Shown one piece after another: positions 1 through 8,000 of a stretch of 15,877 nt of DNA. A model generated the notes under the pieces. It made no database searches and had not been told where the DNA came from. It was given only the letters and a program-made list of their open reading frames with translations. The translations under genes and the position numbers were made by a program. Numbering within the stretch: the stretch's first letter is position 1; each line of letters opens with the position of its first letter. Origin of the DNA: UBA10003 sp964365025 (lineage in GTDB: Bacteria > Patescibacteriota > Patescibacteriia > Magasanikbacterales > UBA10003); the NCBI GenBank assembly GCA_964365025.1, contig CAYIOJ010000022.1, positions 1 to 15,877 of the forward strand, given 5' to 3'.

Positions 1-46
1 AACAAGGCATGTGTAGCGGAAGCTGCGCATGGATCACCTCCTTTCT
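1..46 (+). rRNA. rrs: 16S ribosomal RNA, 3' end (partial)
   Basis: Only the last ~46 nt are present; the gene runs off the left edge. The helix-45 hairpin is visible: positions 9-17 pair with 22-30 around a GGAA tetraloop (18-21), the usual target of KsgA dimethylation. It is followed by GGATCACCTCCTTTCT (31-46), which contains the intact anti-Shine-Dalgarno core CCTCC at 37-41. The stem bases differ from the E. coli/Bacillus consensus but compensate for each other, as expected of a divergent but functional rRNA. The exact 3' end (46 against a few bases less) is set by analogy with Bacillus. Confidence 0.95.
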
Positions 47-227
47 AAGGAGATACCAGACAGCAATGTCTTGGAATCCCAAGTCGAGATAGAATTCTTC
101 CCGTCAAATTAGCGATGTTTTTTAAAAGGCCGGTCTTTCGCGCCAACTTGAAATATTTTTATGGATGTTGTAAACTGTTGGCAGTGGGAGAATGGCCTTT
201 TTTAATAGTGGGGTGTTGAATTTTTAT
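47..227 (+). other. 16S-tRNA-Ile spacer with predicted hairpins
   Basis: This 181-nt spacer contains no gene. A small hairpin at 56-74 has a GCAA tetraloop (58-62 pair with 67-71, then CC/GG after a one-base bulge); an alternative pairs 70-74 with 79-83. A larger nested structure pairs AAAAGGCC (124-131) with GGCCTTTT (194-201), and inside it GCCAAC (142-147) with GTTGGC (177-182). These may guide rRNA/tRNA processing, or the T-run at 198-203 could contribute to partial termination. I see no clear promoter or boxA. The pairings were found by eye and not folded thermodynamically. Confidence 0.4.
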
Positions 228-304
228 GGGCATGTAGCTCAGATGGCTAGAGCGCGTCACTGATAATGACGAGGTCCCTGGTTCGATTCCAGGCATGCCC
301 ACCA
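228..304 (+). tRNA. ileT: tRNA-Ile (anticodon GAT), CCA encoded
   Basis: The full cloverleaf can be read: acceptor stem GGGCATG (228-234) with CATGCCC (294-300), D stem GCTC/GAGC (237-240/250-253), anticodon stem CGTCA/TGACG (255-259/267-271), loop CTGATAA with anticodon GAT at 262-264, and a TTCGATT T-loop closed by CCTGG/CCAGG. The discriminator is A301 and CCA (302-304) is encoded. tRNA-Ile(GAU) in the spacer after 16S is a widespread arrangement, but here no 23S follows: the next gene is lepB, beginning six bases beyond the CCA. Confidence 0.97.
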
Positions 305-309
305 AGCAC

Positions 310-933
310 ATGAAAAAAATATTATATAAGCTTCATCCGAAAAATTGGACAGCCAAAAAAAATGAGGAGACCTTGACTCCGCAAAGTAGCGCCAAACTTT
401 TCTTTTTGGAATTGTTCAAATTGGCCATGCTCGCGGTCATCACGATTTTTTTGGTGCGATATTTTCTGTTCAAACCGTTTTACGTGCGCGGGGCGTCCAT
501 GGAGCCGAATTTTTTTGATAAGGAATATCTGATTATTGATGAATTAACCTATCGTCTCAAAGAGCCGCAACGCGGTGACATTATCGTTTTCAAATCCCCC
601 TTGAATAAAAAAGAATTTTTTTTGAAAAGAGTGATCGGCCTGCCTGGTGAGACGGTGAAAATTAGAAACGGGCAGGTTATAATTTACAGCGAAGAGATAC
701 CCGATGGTTTAGTGTTGAAAGAATCATATTTGCCGATTGGCTTAAAAACCGTACCCGACACTTCCTCGGCGCTGGGGGAAAATAAATTTTTTGTTTTGGG
801 AGATAACCGGTTTTCCAGTTTGGATTCGCGCATGGTCGGATCGATTGACGGCTCGGCTATTGTTGGCAGAGTATTGCTGCGCGGTTGGCCGTTTGATCGT
901 GTGCATTGGTTTGCGCCGGCGGTTAATTATTAA
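310..933 (+). CDS. lepB: Type I signal peptidase (LepB/SPase I)
   Basis: Membrane serine protease that removes signal peptides from exported preproteins at the outer face of the cytoplasmic membrane. From Met at 310 it is 207 aa, a typical Gram-positive-like length. It has one N-terminal transmembrane helix (about residues 34-54). The SxMxP box reads GASMEPNF with nucleophile Ser63; the general-base Lys106 sits in KRVIGLPGE; the C-terminal box GDNRFSSLDSR starts at residue 164. An upstream in-frame ATG at 295 lies inside the tRNA-Ile acceptor stem, so I prefer the ATG at 310, although it has no Shine-Dalgarno and only 5 nt separate it from the CCA. hisS follows after 11 nt, which suggests co-transcription. 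Substrates probably include the signal-peptide-bearing pilin-like proteins downstream (inference). Confidence 0.93.
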   Translation: MKKILYKLHPKNWTAKKNEETLTPQSSAKLFFLELFKLAMLAVITIFLVRYFLFKPFYVRGASMEPNFFDKEYLIIDELTYRLKEPQRGDIIVFKSPLNKKEFFLKRVIGLPGETVKIRNGQVIIYSEEIPDGLVLKESYLPIGLKTVPDTSSALGENKFFVLGDNRFSSLDSRMVGSIDGSAIVGRVLLRGWPFDRVHWFAPAVNY

Positions 934-944
934 AAAATATTTTT

Positions 945-2279
945 ATGGAAGAAAAACAAGAAGTTCAGGAAAATCCATCGGGCGAAGAGCAGGTGAAAAA
1001 GGGCGTTCGCGTTATTCAGGCTCTGCGCGGCATGAAAGATATTTTGCCGGCTGATCAAAAATATTGGAAGCTGGTTTATGATAAAGTGGTTTCTTTGGCT
1101 GCAAATTTTGGTTTTGAAAGATTTGAAACGCCGGTTTTGGAAGAGGCCTTGCTTTTTAATCGCTCCATTGGCAAAGACACCGACATCGTGGAAAAAGAAA
1201 TGTATATTTTTGAGGATTTGGACGGCACCAAAGTCGCCTTGCGACCCGAGGCCACGGCATCTTTGGCCCGTGCCTATATCCAACACGGACTTTGGAATCA
1301 GCCCCAGCCTATCAAGGCTTGGTATTGGGGGCCGATGTTTCGACATGAGCGTCCGCAATCAGGCCGCTATCGTAATTTTTATCAGTTTGGTTTTGAAATT
1401 ATGGGCGAGGCGGCGCCGATCGCCGATGCCATTATAATTCTTCTGGCGTATAATTTTTATCATGAAATGGGCGTGCCGGTTTCCATCCAAATCAATAGCA
1501 TTGGTTGCGCTGATTGCCGCGCTAGATATATTGAAGAATTGACGCAATATTTCCGCAGCCAGCGCAGTCATCTTTGCGAATTTTGCAAAAAACGTTTGCA
1601 GAGAAATCCTCTGCGCCTGCTGGATTGCAAAGAGGAGCAATGTCAACCGGTGAAACAAAACGCGCCGCAAATTTTGGATTCTTTGTGCGATTCGTGCCGC
1701 GAGCATTTTATGGCCGTGCTGGAATATCTTGATGAATTGGGTCTGCCATATTTTTTAAATCACACTTTGGTGCGCGGGCTGGATTATTACACCCGTACTG
1801 TTTTTGAAATTTACGCCGCCGGAGAAGAAGGCGCGTCGCAGAGTGCGCTCGGCGGCGGCGGACGTTATGATTTGCTAGTTAGCACACTCGGCGGGCGGCC
1901 GACGCCGGCCTGTGGATTTGCCCATGGCGTGGAGAGAGCGGCTAATAAAATCAAAGAGGCCGGACGCGTTGTGCCTTTGGAAGACAAGAAAGACGTGTTT
2001 ATTGCTCAATTGGGCGAACAGGCTCGTCGCAAAGCCGTAGTTTTGTTTGAGAATTGTCGCAAAGCCGGAATTAAAGTGACAGAGAATTTTTACAAAAATG
2101 GGTTGCGCCAGCAATTGGAAACGGCCGACAAATTGCGCGTGCCTTACGCTTTGATTATCGGGCAAAAGGAAGTTCAGGACGGTACGGTGATTATTCGTGA
2201 TATGGAGTCGGGCAATCAGGAGATTGTGGATATTAATAAGGCGGTGGGGGAAATTAAAAAGAAGCTGTTTTTGAATTAA
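945..2279 (+). CDS. hisS: Histidyl-tRNA synthetase
   Basis: Class II aminoacyl-tRNA synthetase that charges tRNA-His, cytosolic; 444 aa. Motif 2 reads FRHERPQSGRYRNF (from residue 132), and RPE is at 100-102. The histidine-specific boxes are GLDYYTRTVFE (278-288) and ALGGGGRYDLL (301-311), and the motif 3 region is GFAHGVERA (324-332). The anticodon-binding domain occupies about 350-444. A Cys-rich stretch at about 188-251 (CADC, CEFC, LDCKEEQC, CDSC) matches the insertion seen in many bacterial HisRS and could bind zinc. The ~28-residue acidic N-terminal extension before LRGMKDILP is slightly long; a later start is possible but no better one is evident. No Shine-Dalgarno precedes the ATG (AT-rich leader). 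It sits 11 nt after lepB. Confidence 0.98.
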   Translation: MEEKQEVQENPSGEEQVKKGVRVIQALRGMKDILPADQKYWKLVYDKVVSLAANFGFERFETPVLEEALLFNRSIGKDTDIVEKEMYIFEDLDGTKVALRPEATASLARAYIQHGLWNQPQPIKAWYWGPMFRHERPQSGRYRNFYQFGFEIMGEAAPIADAIIILLAYNFYHEMGVPVSIQINSIGCADCRARYIEELTQYFRSQRSHLCEFCKKRLQRNPLRLLDCKEEQCQPVKQNAPQILDSLCDSCREHFMAVLEYLDELGLPYFLNHTLVRGLDYYTRTVFEIYAAGEEGASQSALGGGGRYDLLVSTLGGRPTPACGFAHGVERAANKIKEAGRVVPLEDKKDVFIAQLGEQARRKAVVLFENCRKAGIKVTENFYKNGLRQQLETADKLRVPYALIIGQKEVQDGTVIIRDMESGNQEIVDINKAVGEIKKKLFLN

Positions 2280-2299
2280 AAGGCGGTTAAAAGGCTGAT

Positions 2300-2328
2300 T
2301 TGACTTTTAAATCGAAATTGAGTACAAT
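2300..2328 (+). promoter_or_regulatory. Sigma70-type promoter for rpsU-yqeY
   Basis: TTGACT (2300-2305) and TACAAT (2323-2328) are separated by exactly 17 nt, a near-consensus housekeeping promoter. Transcription would begin around 2335, giving a ~32-nt leader before the rpsU GTG. It is the clearest promoter in the window. A second TATAAT at 2334-2339 lacks a properly spaced -35 and is probably part of the AT-rich start region. Confidence 0.75.
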
Positions 2329-2352
2329 AAAAATATAATAATTAACTCACCG

Positions 2353-2360
2353 GGAGGTGA
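2353..2360 (+). promoter_or_regulatory. Strong Shine-Dalgarno of rpsU
   Basis: GGAGGTGA is perfectly complementary over 8 nt to TCACCTCC at positions 34-41 of the 16S 3' end in this same window. It lies 6 nt before the GTG at 2367 and so decides that start. No other start in the window has a comparable site; the nearest is a wobble-dependent G-run before 3080. Confidence 0.88.
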
Positions 2361-2366
2361 AAATTT

Positions 2367-2606
2367 GTGGCCGAAGTCAAAAGAAAACGAAATGAAAGCT
2401 TTGAGGCCTTATTTAGAAGGTTTCAGGATAAAATTCGTCAAAGCGGCAAGATTCTGCAGGCAAAAAAAATCAGATTTCATGCTCCGCAGTTGAATAAAAA
2501 TCGGCGGCGGAAGTCGGCGATTGAAAAAAGCCGCCGCACCAATTTGCGCGAATATTTGATTAAGGTCGGCAAGCTTAAAGATGAAAAGCCGACTTTTAGA
2601 AGATAA
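2367..2606 (+). CDS. rpsU: Small ribosomal subunit protein bS21
   Basis: Small, very basic 79-aa protein of the 30S platform, which binds close to the 16S 3' end and the anti-Shine-Dalgarno. The N-terminal signature KRKRNESFEALFRRFQ matches the bS21 pattern (basic, NE-F---LRRF), followed by a Lys/Arg-rich helical region and a C-terminal tail slightly longer than in E. coli (71 aa). It starts with GTG, fixed by the perfect Shine-Dalgarno 6 nt upstream and by its own promoter. yqeY begins 1 nt after the stop, the classic rpsU-yqeY pairing. The strong ribosome binding site among Shine-Dalgarno-poor neighbours suggests feedback control (see findings). Confidence 0.94.
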   Translation: MAEVKRKRNESFEALFRRFQDKIRQSGKILQAKKIRFHAPQLNKNRRRKSAIEKSRRTNLREYLIKVGKLKDEKPTFRR

Positions 2607-2607
2607 C

Positions 2608-3075
2608 ATGGCCATCAAAGAAAAAATTGAACAGGATTTGTTGACGGCTCTGAAGGCAAAAGAGCCGCGTCTTTCTATTTTGCGAATGTTGAAGTCGGCG
2701 ATTAAAAACGATGAGATTGCCAAAAGAACCAAATCCGGTGTTGGTGAAGATGCGTCCTTGACCGACGACGAGATTATGGCGCTTCTGCGCCGGCAAGTAA
2801 AACAATTGGAAGAAGCCGCGGCTGATTTTAAAAAAGGCAACCGGGCGGATCTGGTGGAAAAAACGCAGGCGGAATTGACGATTATCAGAGCTTATCTGCC
2901 GCAGGCCATGAGCGAAGCGGAATTGCAAACCTTGGTGGATTCTACTTTGCGGGAACTGGGCGAGGTTAGCGTCAAAGACATTGGCCGGGTCATGGGTGCG
3001 GTAATGAAAAAAGCTGGCGGCAAAGCTGATGGAAATAAAGTGAGGGAGATGGTGTCAAAAAAGTTAGGGGGGTAA
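2608..3075 (+). CDS. yqeY: YqeY/GatB-related domain protein
   Basis: A 155-aa stand-alone YqeY family protein, related to the C-terminal tail domain of the GatB amidotransferase subunit. The family is thought to act in tRNA-linked metabolism, but its precise role is unsettled. Recognisable features are the N-terminal helix (MAIKEKIEQDLLTALKAKE), RLSILRMLKSAIKN, the YLPQAMSEAEL motif, and the C-terminal DIGRVMGAVMKKAGGKADG segment ending in a helix. Start choice: the reading frame is open back to an ATG at 2581 inside rpsU, but the ATG at 2608 matches the family start and directly follows the rpsU stop. No Shine-Dalgarno is present, so translational coupling from rpsU is likely. Confidence 0.92.
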   Translation: MAIKEKIEQDLLTALKAKEPRLSILRMLKSAIKNDEIAKRTKSGVGEDASLTDDEIMALLRRQVKQLEEAAADFKKGNRADLVEKTQAELTIIRAYLPQAMSEAELQTLVDSTLRELGEVSVKDIGRVMGAVMKKAGGKADGNKVREMVSKKLGG

Positions 3076-3079
3076 TTGC

Positions 3080-5044
3080 TTGTCTATGGGAGGAGTTGAG
3101 AAAAGAAAAATCGCGTTTTTTAAAAAAACTGCCATAATTTTAGGCTTGTTATTCTTGGCGGTTTTTTTAATTTCTCCGGTCTTGGCGCAGACACCGCCAT
3201 TGGATTTGGGATTGGATTATGCCAAGGCCACCGGGCTAGCTAACACCGACATCAGAATAATCGTGGCGAAAATTATCCGCGCGGCTTTGGGGCTCGTGGG
3301 AATAATCATGATTGGGTTTATCATATATGCCGGTTGGATGTACATGACTGCCGGCGGCAATGAGGAAAAAATAGACACCGCCAAGAGAATTTTGAAAAAT
3401 TTAGTTATCGGGCTGGCCATTATACTTTCAGCTTTGGGCATTGTGCAGTTTGTGATTCAGATGATTTTGGGCGAGTATCTGGAACAAGTAGGCACAGGAG
3501 AGGAAGCCGGCGGCTTTAGCAATGAATTTATTATCGGCGGATTTCTCGGGCCGGTGATTGAGTCGCATTATCCCAAGCGCAACGCGCCTTGGCCCGGGGA
3601 GTCGCCCATTCCGCGCAATACGAAAATTATCGTTACCTTTCGTGAAACGGTTGACTCGACGACTTTATTTGAAGACACTAACGGCGACAAAATTTTTGGC
3701 AACACCGCTAAAGGCGTTTCTGACCAAATCAATTCGCAGAATATTAAAATTTATCCGTCCTCCGACGGCGAAACCAAGGCTTTGGGGATAGATTCAAAGA
3801 GCGTGGAAGACGATGTCTATGCCGGATTGAGCAGTGACAAAAAAACCATTGTAATGAAGCCGAAAAATTATCTTGGCAGTCCGACACAGGATGTTGTCTA
3901 CACTGTCAAATTAAGCGGCGTCAAGTGGAGCAACGGCGACAATATTTTCACCGGCACAGCGAGTTATTATGATTGGCAATTTACAGTAAGTTCCGAAGTT
4001 GATTTGAAACCGCCGCAAGTGGACAGCGTAATACCGGTGCCATCTAATGAAAAATATCCGCGCAACATTATTGTTCAGATAAATTTTAATGAAGCCGTGG
4101 ACCCGATTGCCGCGAGCGGGATTTACAAAAAAGCCGGAGATTTTGATAATATTTCCGTCAATGATGGCGCAAAAAATTTGACTGGCGAATTTAAAATCAC
4201 CAATCAGTATAAAACAGTGGAATTTGTGTCTGACACCCAGTGTGGAGTAAATCCCTGCGGCGCGCCGATTTTCTGTTTGACGGCCTCGGCCACTTTAAAA
4301 GTTACAGCCTTGGCCGCCACAGTGGATCCGAATAACAATCCGCAAGCGTTGTTTTTGTTTGATCCTGACGGCGTGGTGGATATGGCTAATAATTCTTTGG
4401 ATGGAGGAGGGGAGCTGGCTTTGACGCCCAGCGGCCAGACAATTTTGCCGCCGCCTAAAAAAGACGGCCAAGCCGATGGGCCGCCAGTGGATAATTTTTA
4501 TTGGTCTTTTAAAACATCTGACGCCATTAAAGCAATCGCGCCAAAAATTTCTGCCATTACGCCGTCTGTAAAAGAACAAAATGTAGCTAAAAACGCGCCG
4601 ATTGAAATTATTTTTAATGAATTAATGTCTCTCGGCAGTTTTAATAATTTAGTTTTGAAGACCAACAAACAATATAATGTTTGGTACACTGCGGCCGGAC
4701 AAAATCTCAACGCCAAAGGCGAGCCGGTACAATTTTTGGCGTACGGCGCGGGGGATGCGGTTAAAACAAAAGCGCAAATTTTGCATGGCGATTTTTGGCA
4801 AAAGCCGCCGGAGTTAAATGCCACTGATGCTTTTTATTATCCTTTTGTTTCATCCAAAGTGACTGATATTTACCAAAATTGTTTTTATCCGGCCAGTACC
4901 GACGGCAATATTGTCGGCGCTCCCGACAGCAAATGCCAAGATTTAAAATCCAGCGCGCCCAGTTGTTTTGATAATGCTTCTAGCGCCGTCACCACTCCTT
5001 GCGAAACAAAAGAGAATTGTCCGTTTAGCGACATTCAGCCGTAA
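3080..5044 (+). CDS. VirB2-like pilin module fused to Ig-like ectodomain (654 aa)
   Basis: Exported protein with a signal peptide (about residues 11-36, ending near VLAQ) followed by a two-helix pilin-like module: conserved NTDIRIIVAKII, helix 1 (about 65-88), a short loop with MTAGGNEEK, and helix 2 (about 107-130). This resembles the 'T4SS_pilin'/VirB2 family, normally ~100-130 aa. The remaining ~520 residues carry at least three SbsA/Big_5-type Ig-like domains (about 158-303, 310-480 and from 486), marked by 'I-V-F-E-V/M' strands such as IIVTFRETVD, IVQINFNEAVD and IEIIFNELM. A short Cys-containing tail ends the protein. With both helices spanning the membrane, the ectodomain would be outside. 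The start is TTG at 3080, supported by a G-run 7 nt upstream; ATG at 3086 is the alternative. Its paralogue begins 17 nt after the stop. Adhesin or surface-filament role is inferred, not shown. Confidence 0.85.
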   Translation: MSMGGVEKRKIAFFKKTAIILGLLFLAVFLISPVLAQTPPLDLGLDYAKATGLANTDIRIIVAKIIRAALGLVGIIMIGFIIYAGWMYMTAGGNEEKIDTAKRILKNLVIGLAIILSALGIVQFVIQMILGEYLEQVGTGEEAGGFSNEFIIGGFLGPVIESHYPKRNAPWPGESPIPRNTKIIVTFRETVDSTTLFEDTNGDKIFGNTAKGVSDQINSQNIKIYPSSDGETKALGIDSKSVEDDVYAGLSSDKKTIVMKPKNYLGSPTQDVVYTVKLSGVKWSNGDNIFTGTASYYDWQFTVSSEVDLKPPQVDSVIPVPSNEKYPRNIIVQINFNEAVDPIAASGIYKKAGDFDNISVNDGAKNLTGEFKITNQYKTVEFVSDTQCGVNPCGAPIFCLTASATLKVTALAATVDPNNNPQALFLFDPDGVVDMANNSLDGGGELALTPSGQTILPPPKKDGQADGPPVDNFYWSFKTSDAIKAIAPKISAITPSVKEQNVAKNAPIEIIFNELMSLGSFNNLVLKTNKQYNVWYTAAGQNLNAKGEPVQFLAYGAGDAVKTKAQILHGDFWQKPPELNATDAFYYPFVSSKVTDIYQNCFYPASTDGNIVGAPDSKCQDLKSSAPSCFDNASSAVTTPCETKENCPFSDIQP

Positions 5045-5061
5045 GAGTCAATAATTAAAGT

Positions 5062-8000
5062 ATGTTTCAGGGGCATAAAAAAATATTTTGGGAAATTGGA
5101 CTATTTTTAGCCTTGTTTTTGGGTATTTTATTAACCGCGCCGGCGTTACTTCAAGCACAGGAGTTGGATACGGGTATTGATTACGCCGCGGCCACGGGCT
5201 TGGTCAACACTGACATCAGAATCATCGTTGCTAAAATTATTAATGTCGCTTTGGGGCTTTTGGGAATTATTGCCTTGGTTTTGGTTTTGTGGGGCGGCTA
5301 TGAGTACATGACTGCCGGCGGCGATGAAGAAAAAGTCACCAAGGCCAAGAAAATAATGCTTGACGCCGCGATCGGCCTCGCCATAATTTTATCAGCTTTT
5401 GCCATCACGCAGTTTGTCATTTCCAAATTGACTGACGCGATTATGGCGCAGTATCAGGAGCAAGCCGCTGGTGGGCCGGGCGAACCGACCAATTGCGTGG
5501 GCGGCCAGTGCTACAGCAATACCGCTTTTTACGCCACGGTAGAGTCGCAAGGCAATTTGCCCTTAAAAAATATTATTGTCACGGTTAATTTTAAAGAAGA
5601 GCCGAATTTGCCGGCGCCGGTTAATAAAGACACGGCAACATTGGAAAATATCCAAGTGGTTCCGGTTGTTTCCGGAGCAGGTACGGCCGATGAAGTATTG
5701 GCATCCGCTCCTTTTTCCGGCTTTTTGCAATTCGCCCCAAATTCCGGCGATAGCACAGTAGAATTTCATCCAACCGGTTCCTGCGCGCCGGAAAATCCCG
5801 ATGTTTCGGTTTGTTTTGGGAAAAATACCACCTATAAAGTTATTTTAAGTCCCAACATTAAAGAGGCGCAGATTTCCGGACTTTTGGCCAAAAATTTGGA
5901 TTGTGCCAATCACGCTTGCTCCTTCTATTTCACTACCGGCGACAAATATGATAACACGCCGCCGCAAGCCGCCATGGTTTTGCCTGGAAATAGCGCTAAT
6001 TTGCCAACTGACGTAAAAACGACCGTGAGCGCCACAGCCAGCGACGACGTCGGATTGCAGGGGGCGGTATTTCACAGCAGTAAAGAGCAGGTGCCGTTTG
6101 GCAATCTGGCTTTTACAGCGCCTTATCCTCTATCAGTTAATGATAATCAGTTGAAATATGAAAATTTTACTCCGCAGTTGACTGATAAAACTAAAAAAGA
6201 GACTTGGCAGTTAAGCGTGGAGGTGAAAGATTTAGCCGGACACAGCGCTGTGGCCCAACAAAGCGTAAATGTTTTGCCGGGTTTTTGTTTCAATAAAGAA
6301 AAAGACGCTGATGAAACAGATATTGACTGCGGGCCCAATTGCGGAGCCTGTGCCAACGCCGATTGCAATACCAATGCCGATTGCGCGAGCGGTTATTGCG
6401 ACCTGCCGGCCAAAAAGTGCGCTGTTAAAACCAAAATTACCAATGTTGATCCGAAAGATGGCGCCATGGGAAATTATGTCAGTATTTTTGGTGAAAATTT
6501 TGGCGCGTTTGAGTTTGGTAAAAGCAAGGTAATCTTTTTGGGCAATGTAGACAATGCGACAGATAACAAAGTTGCCCAAACGGCGCAATGTTTTGGCAAA
6601 TACAGCTGGCAGGATGATTTTATTGTGGTAGCAGTCCCGAACGGCGCGGCTAACGGTCCCATTAAAGTAGTCTCCGCCTCCTCGACCGGCCCCGCCGACA
6701 CGGCTCACGAAGACAGCACTAATGATGATTTTGGGCCGGTTTTTCCAGTCACCCAAGTTTTTGTCATCAATAGCGTCACCAAGCCCGGTCTTTGCGGATT
6801 AAATCCTGACAAACAGTCTCCCAAGATGCCGGTAATAATCAGCGGGTCAAATTTTGGCGCGTCTAAAGGCGCCAGTCAAATTAAATTTGGGGACTTTGCC
6901 GCGACTTTTTTCAGTAAGTGGTCTAATCAAGACATTGCCACGCAAGTGCCGGCGAGTTTGCCAACACAAAAATTAACAGTCAAAGCCATAGTGAATAATC
7001 AGACAAGCAATAGTTTGCCTTTTGAGGTTTTGCTCGCAACTGCCGCTCCAAACATTAATTATATTACACCCGAAGCCGGTTCCAAGGGCAGTTATGTGAC
7101 GATTTATGGCAATAATTTTGGCAAAGCTGTTGGCAAGGTTAAATTTACCAAAAATAAAATTGAGTATAATACCGAGCCCTTGCCAAATGAATGCGGTTCT
7201 GGTTGGTCAGACACGCAAATAGTGGCTAAAGTGCCGTTGGATGTTGCTCTGACTGACGGCCAAGCCACCGTGCGGGTATATGATAATAGCGCCGCGGCGA
7301 GTAATATTAAGCCATTTATAATTGATTCAAAAAAGGCGCAGGCCAATTTATGTAAAATTGAGCCGGATAATGGCCCGATCGGGCAGTTAGTGAAATTGTA
7401 CGGCGACAGTTTGGCAGTGTCGAATAACGGCTGGGGCAATGTGGTCTTTACCAAAGATAAAAAAGTTAAATCCGATATTTGGTCTGAAAAAACAAATAAT
7501 AAAATCGGTGTGGCTGTGCCCGCGGGCACAGAAAGTGGACCGGTAAAAGTGGAATTATTCGCTCCCAATTTTTCATTGGCAAGCAATCAGTTGAATTTCA
7601 AAGTGCAGAATTGCGCGGAAGAAATTAACAACAATAAAAAAACATTGGCGGAAGTTTGCGGTGAAAAACAGCAATGTTGTCCGGCTGGCTATTGTTTGGA
7701 TGCCGCGCAGTCTTGCGCCGAAGGTATTGGCGCCAAAGCGTCGATTTTTGCCTGGTCGTTTTCCACAGGCAAATTGCCGGTAGTGCCGGAAGTGGTGGTG
7801 GCTTGCGGAGAAGATATTGTGCCAAGCCCATCGCCGGCCTTAAATGACGCCAAAAATTTACAGCCATCGCCAACCAATGTTTGTGTTAATGCGGAAATCA
7901 AAGTCAGATTTACTCCTTTGATTCAAGGCTCTTCGGTGGTCGGGTCAGTGGTGGTGGAATCGTGCGACAATGAGGCCTGCGCCAATCCAGCGCCTGTTCT

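Noticed and set aside
47..227. Group I intron or small RNA gene in the 16S-tRNA spacer
   Set aside because: Only short hairpins are visible in 181 nt; there are no conserved intron core elements and no clear promoter.
295..309. Upstream ATG at 295 as the lepB start
   Set aside because: It lies within the tRNA-Ile acceptor stem; the added residues come from tRNA sequence. The ATG at 310 gives a normal signal peptidase N-terminus.
7104..7586. Long antisense frame (160 aa) opposite the IPT/TIG region
   Set aside because: It mirrors the codon bias of the sense gene, has no recognisable domain or start context, and the sense frame is clearly coding.
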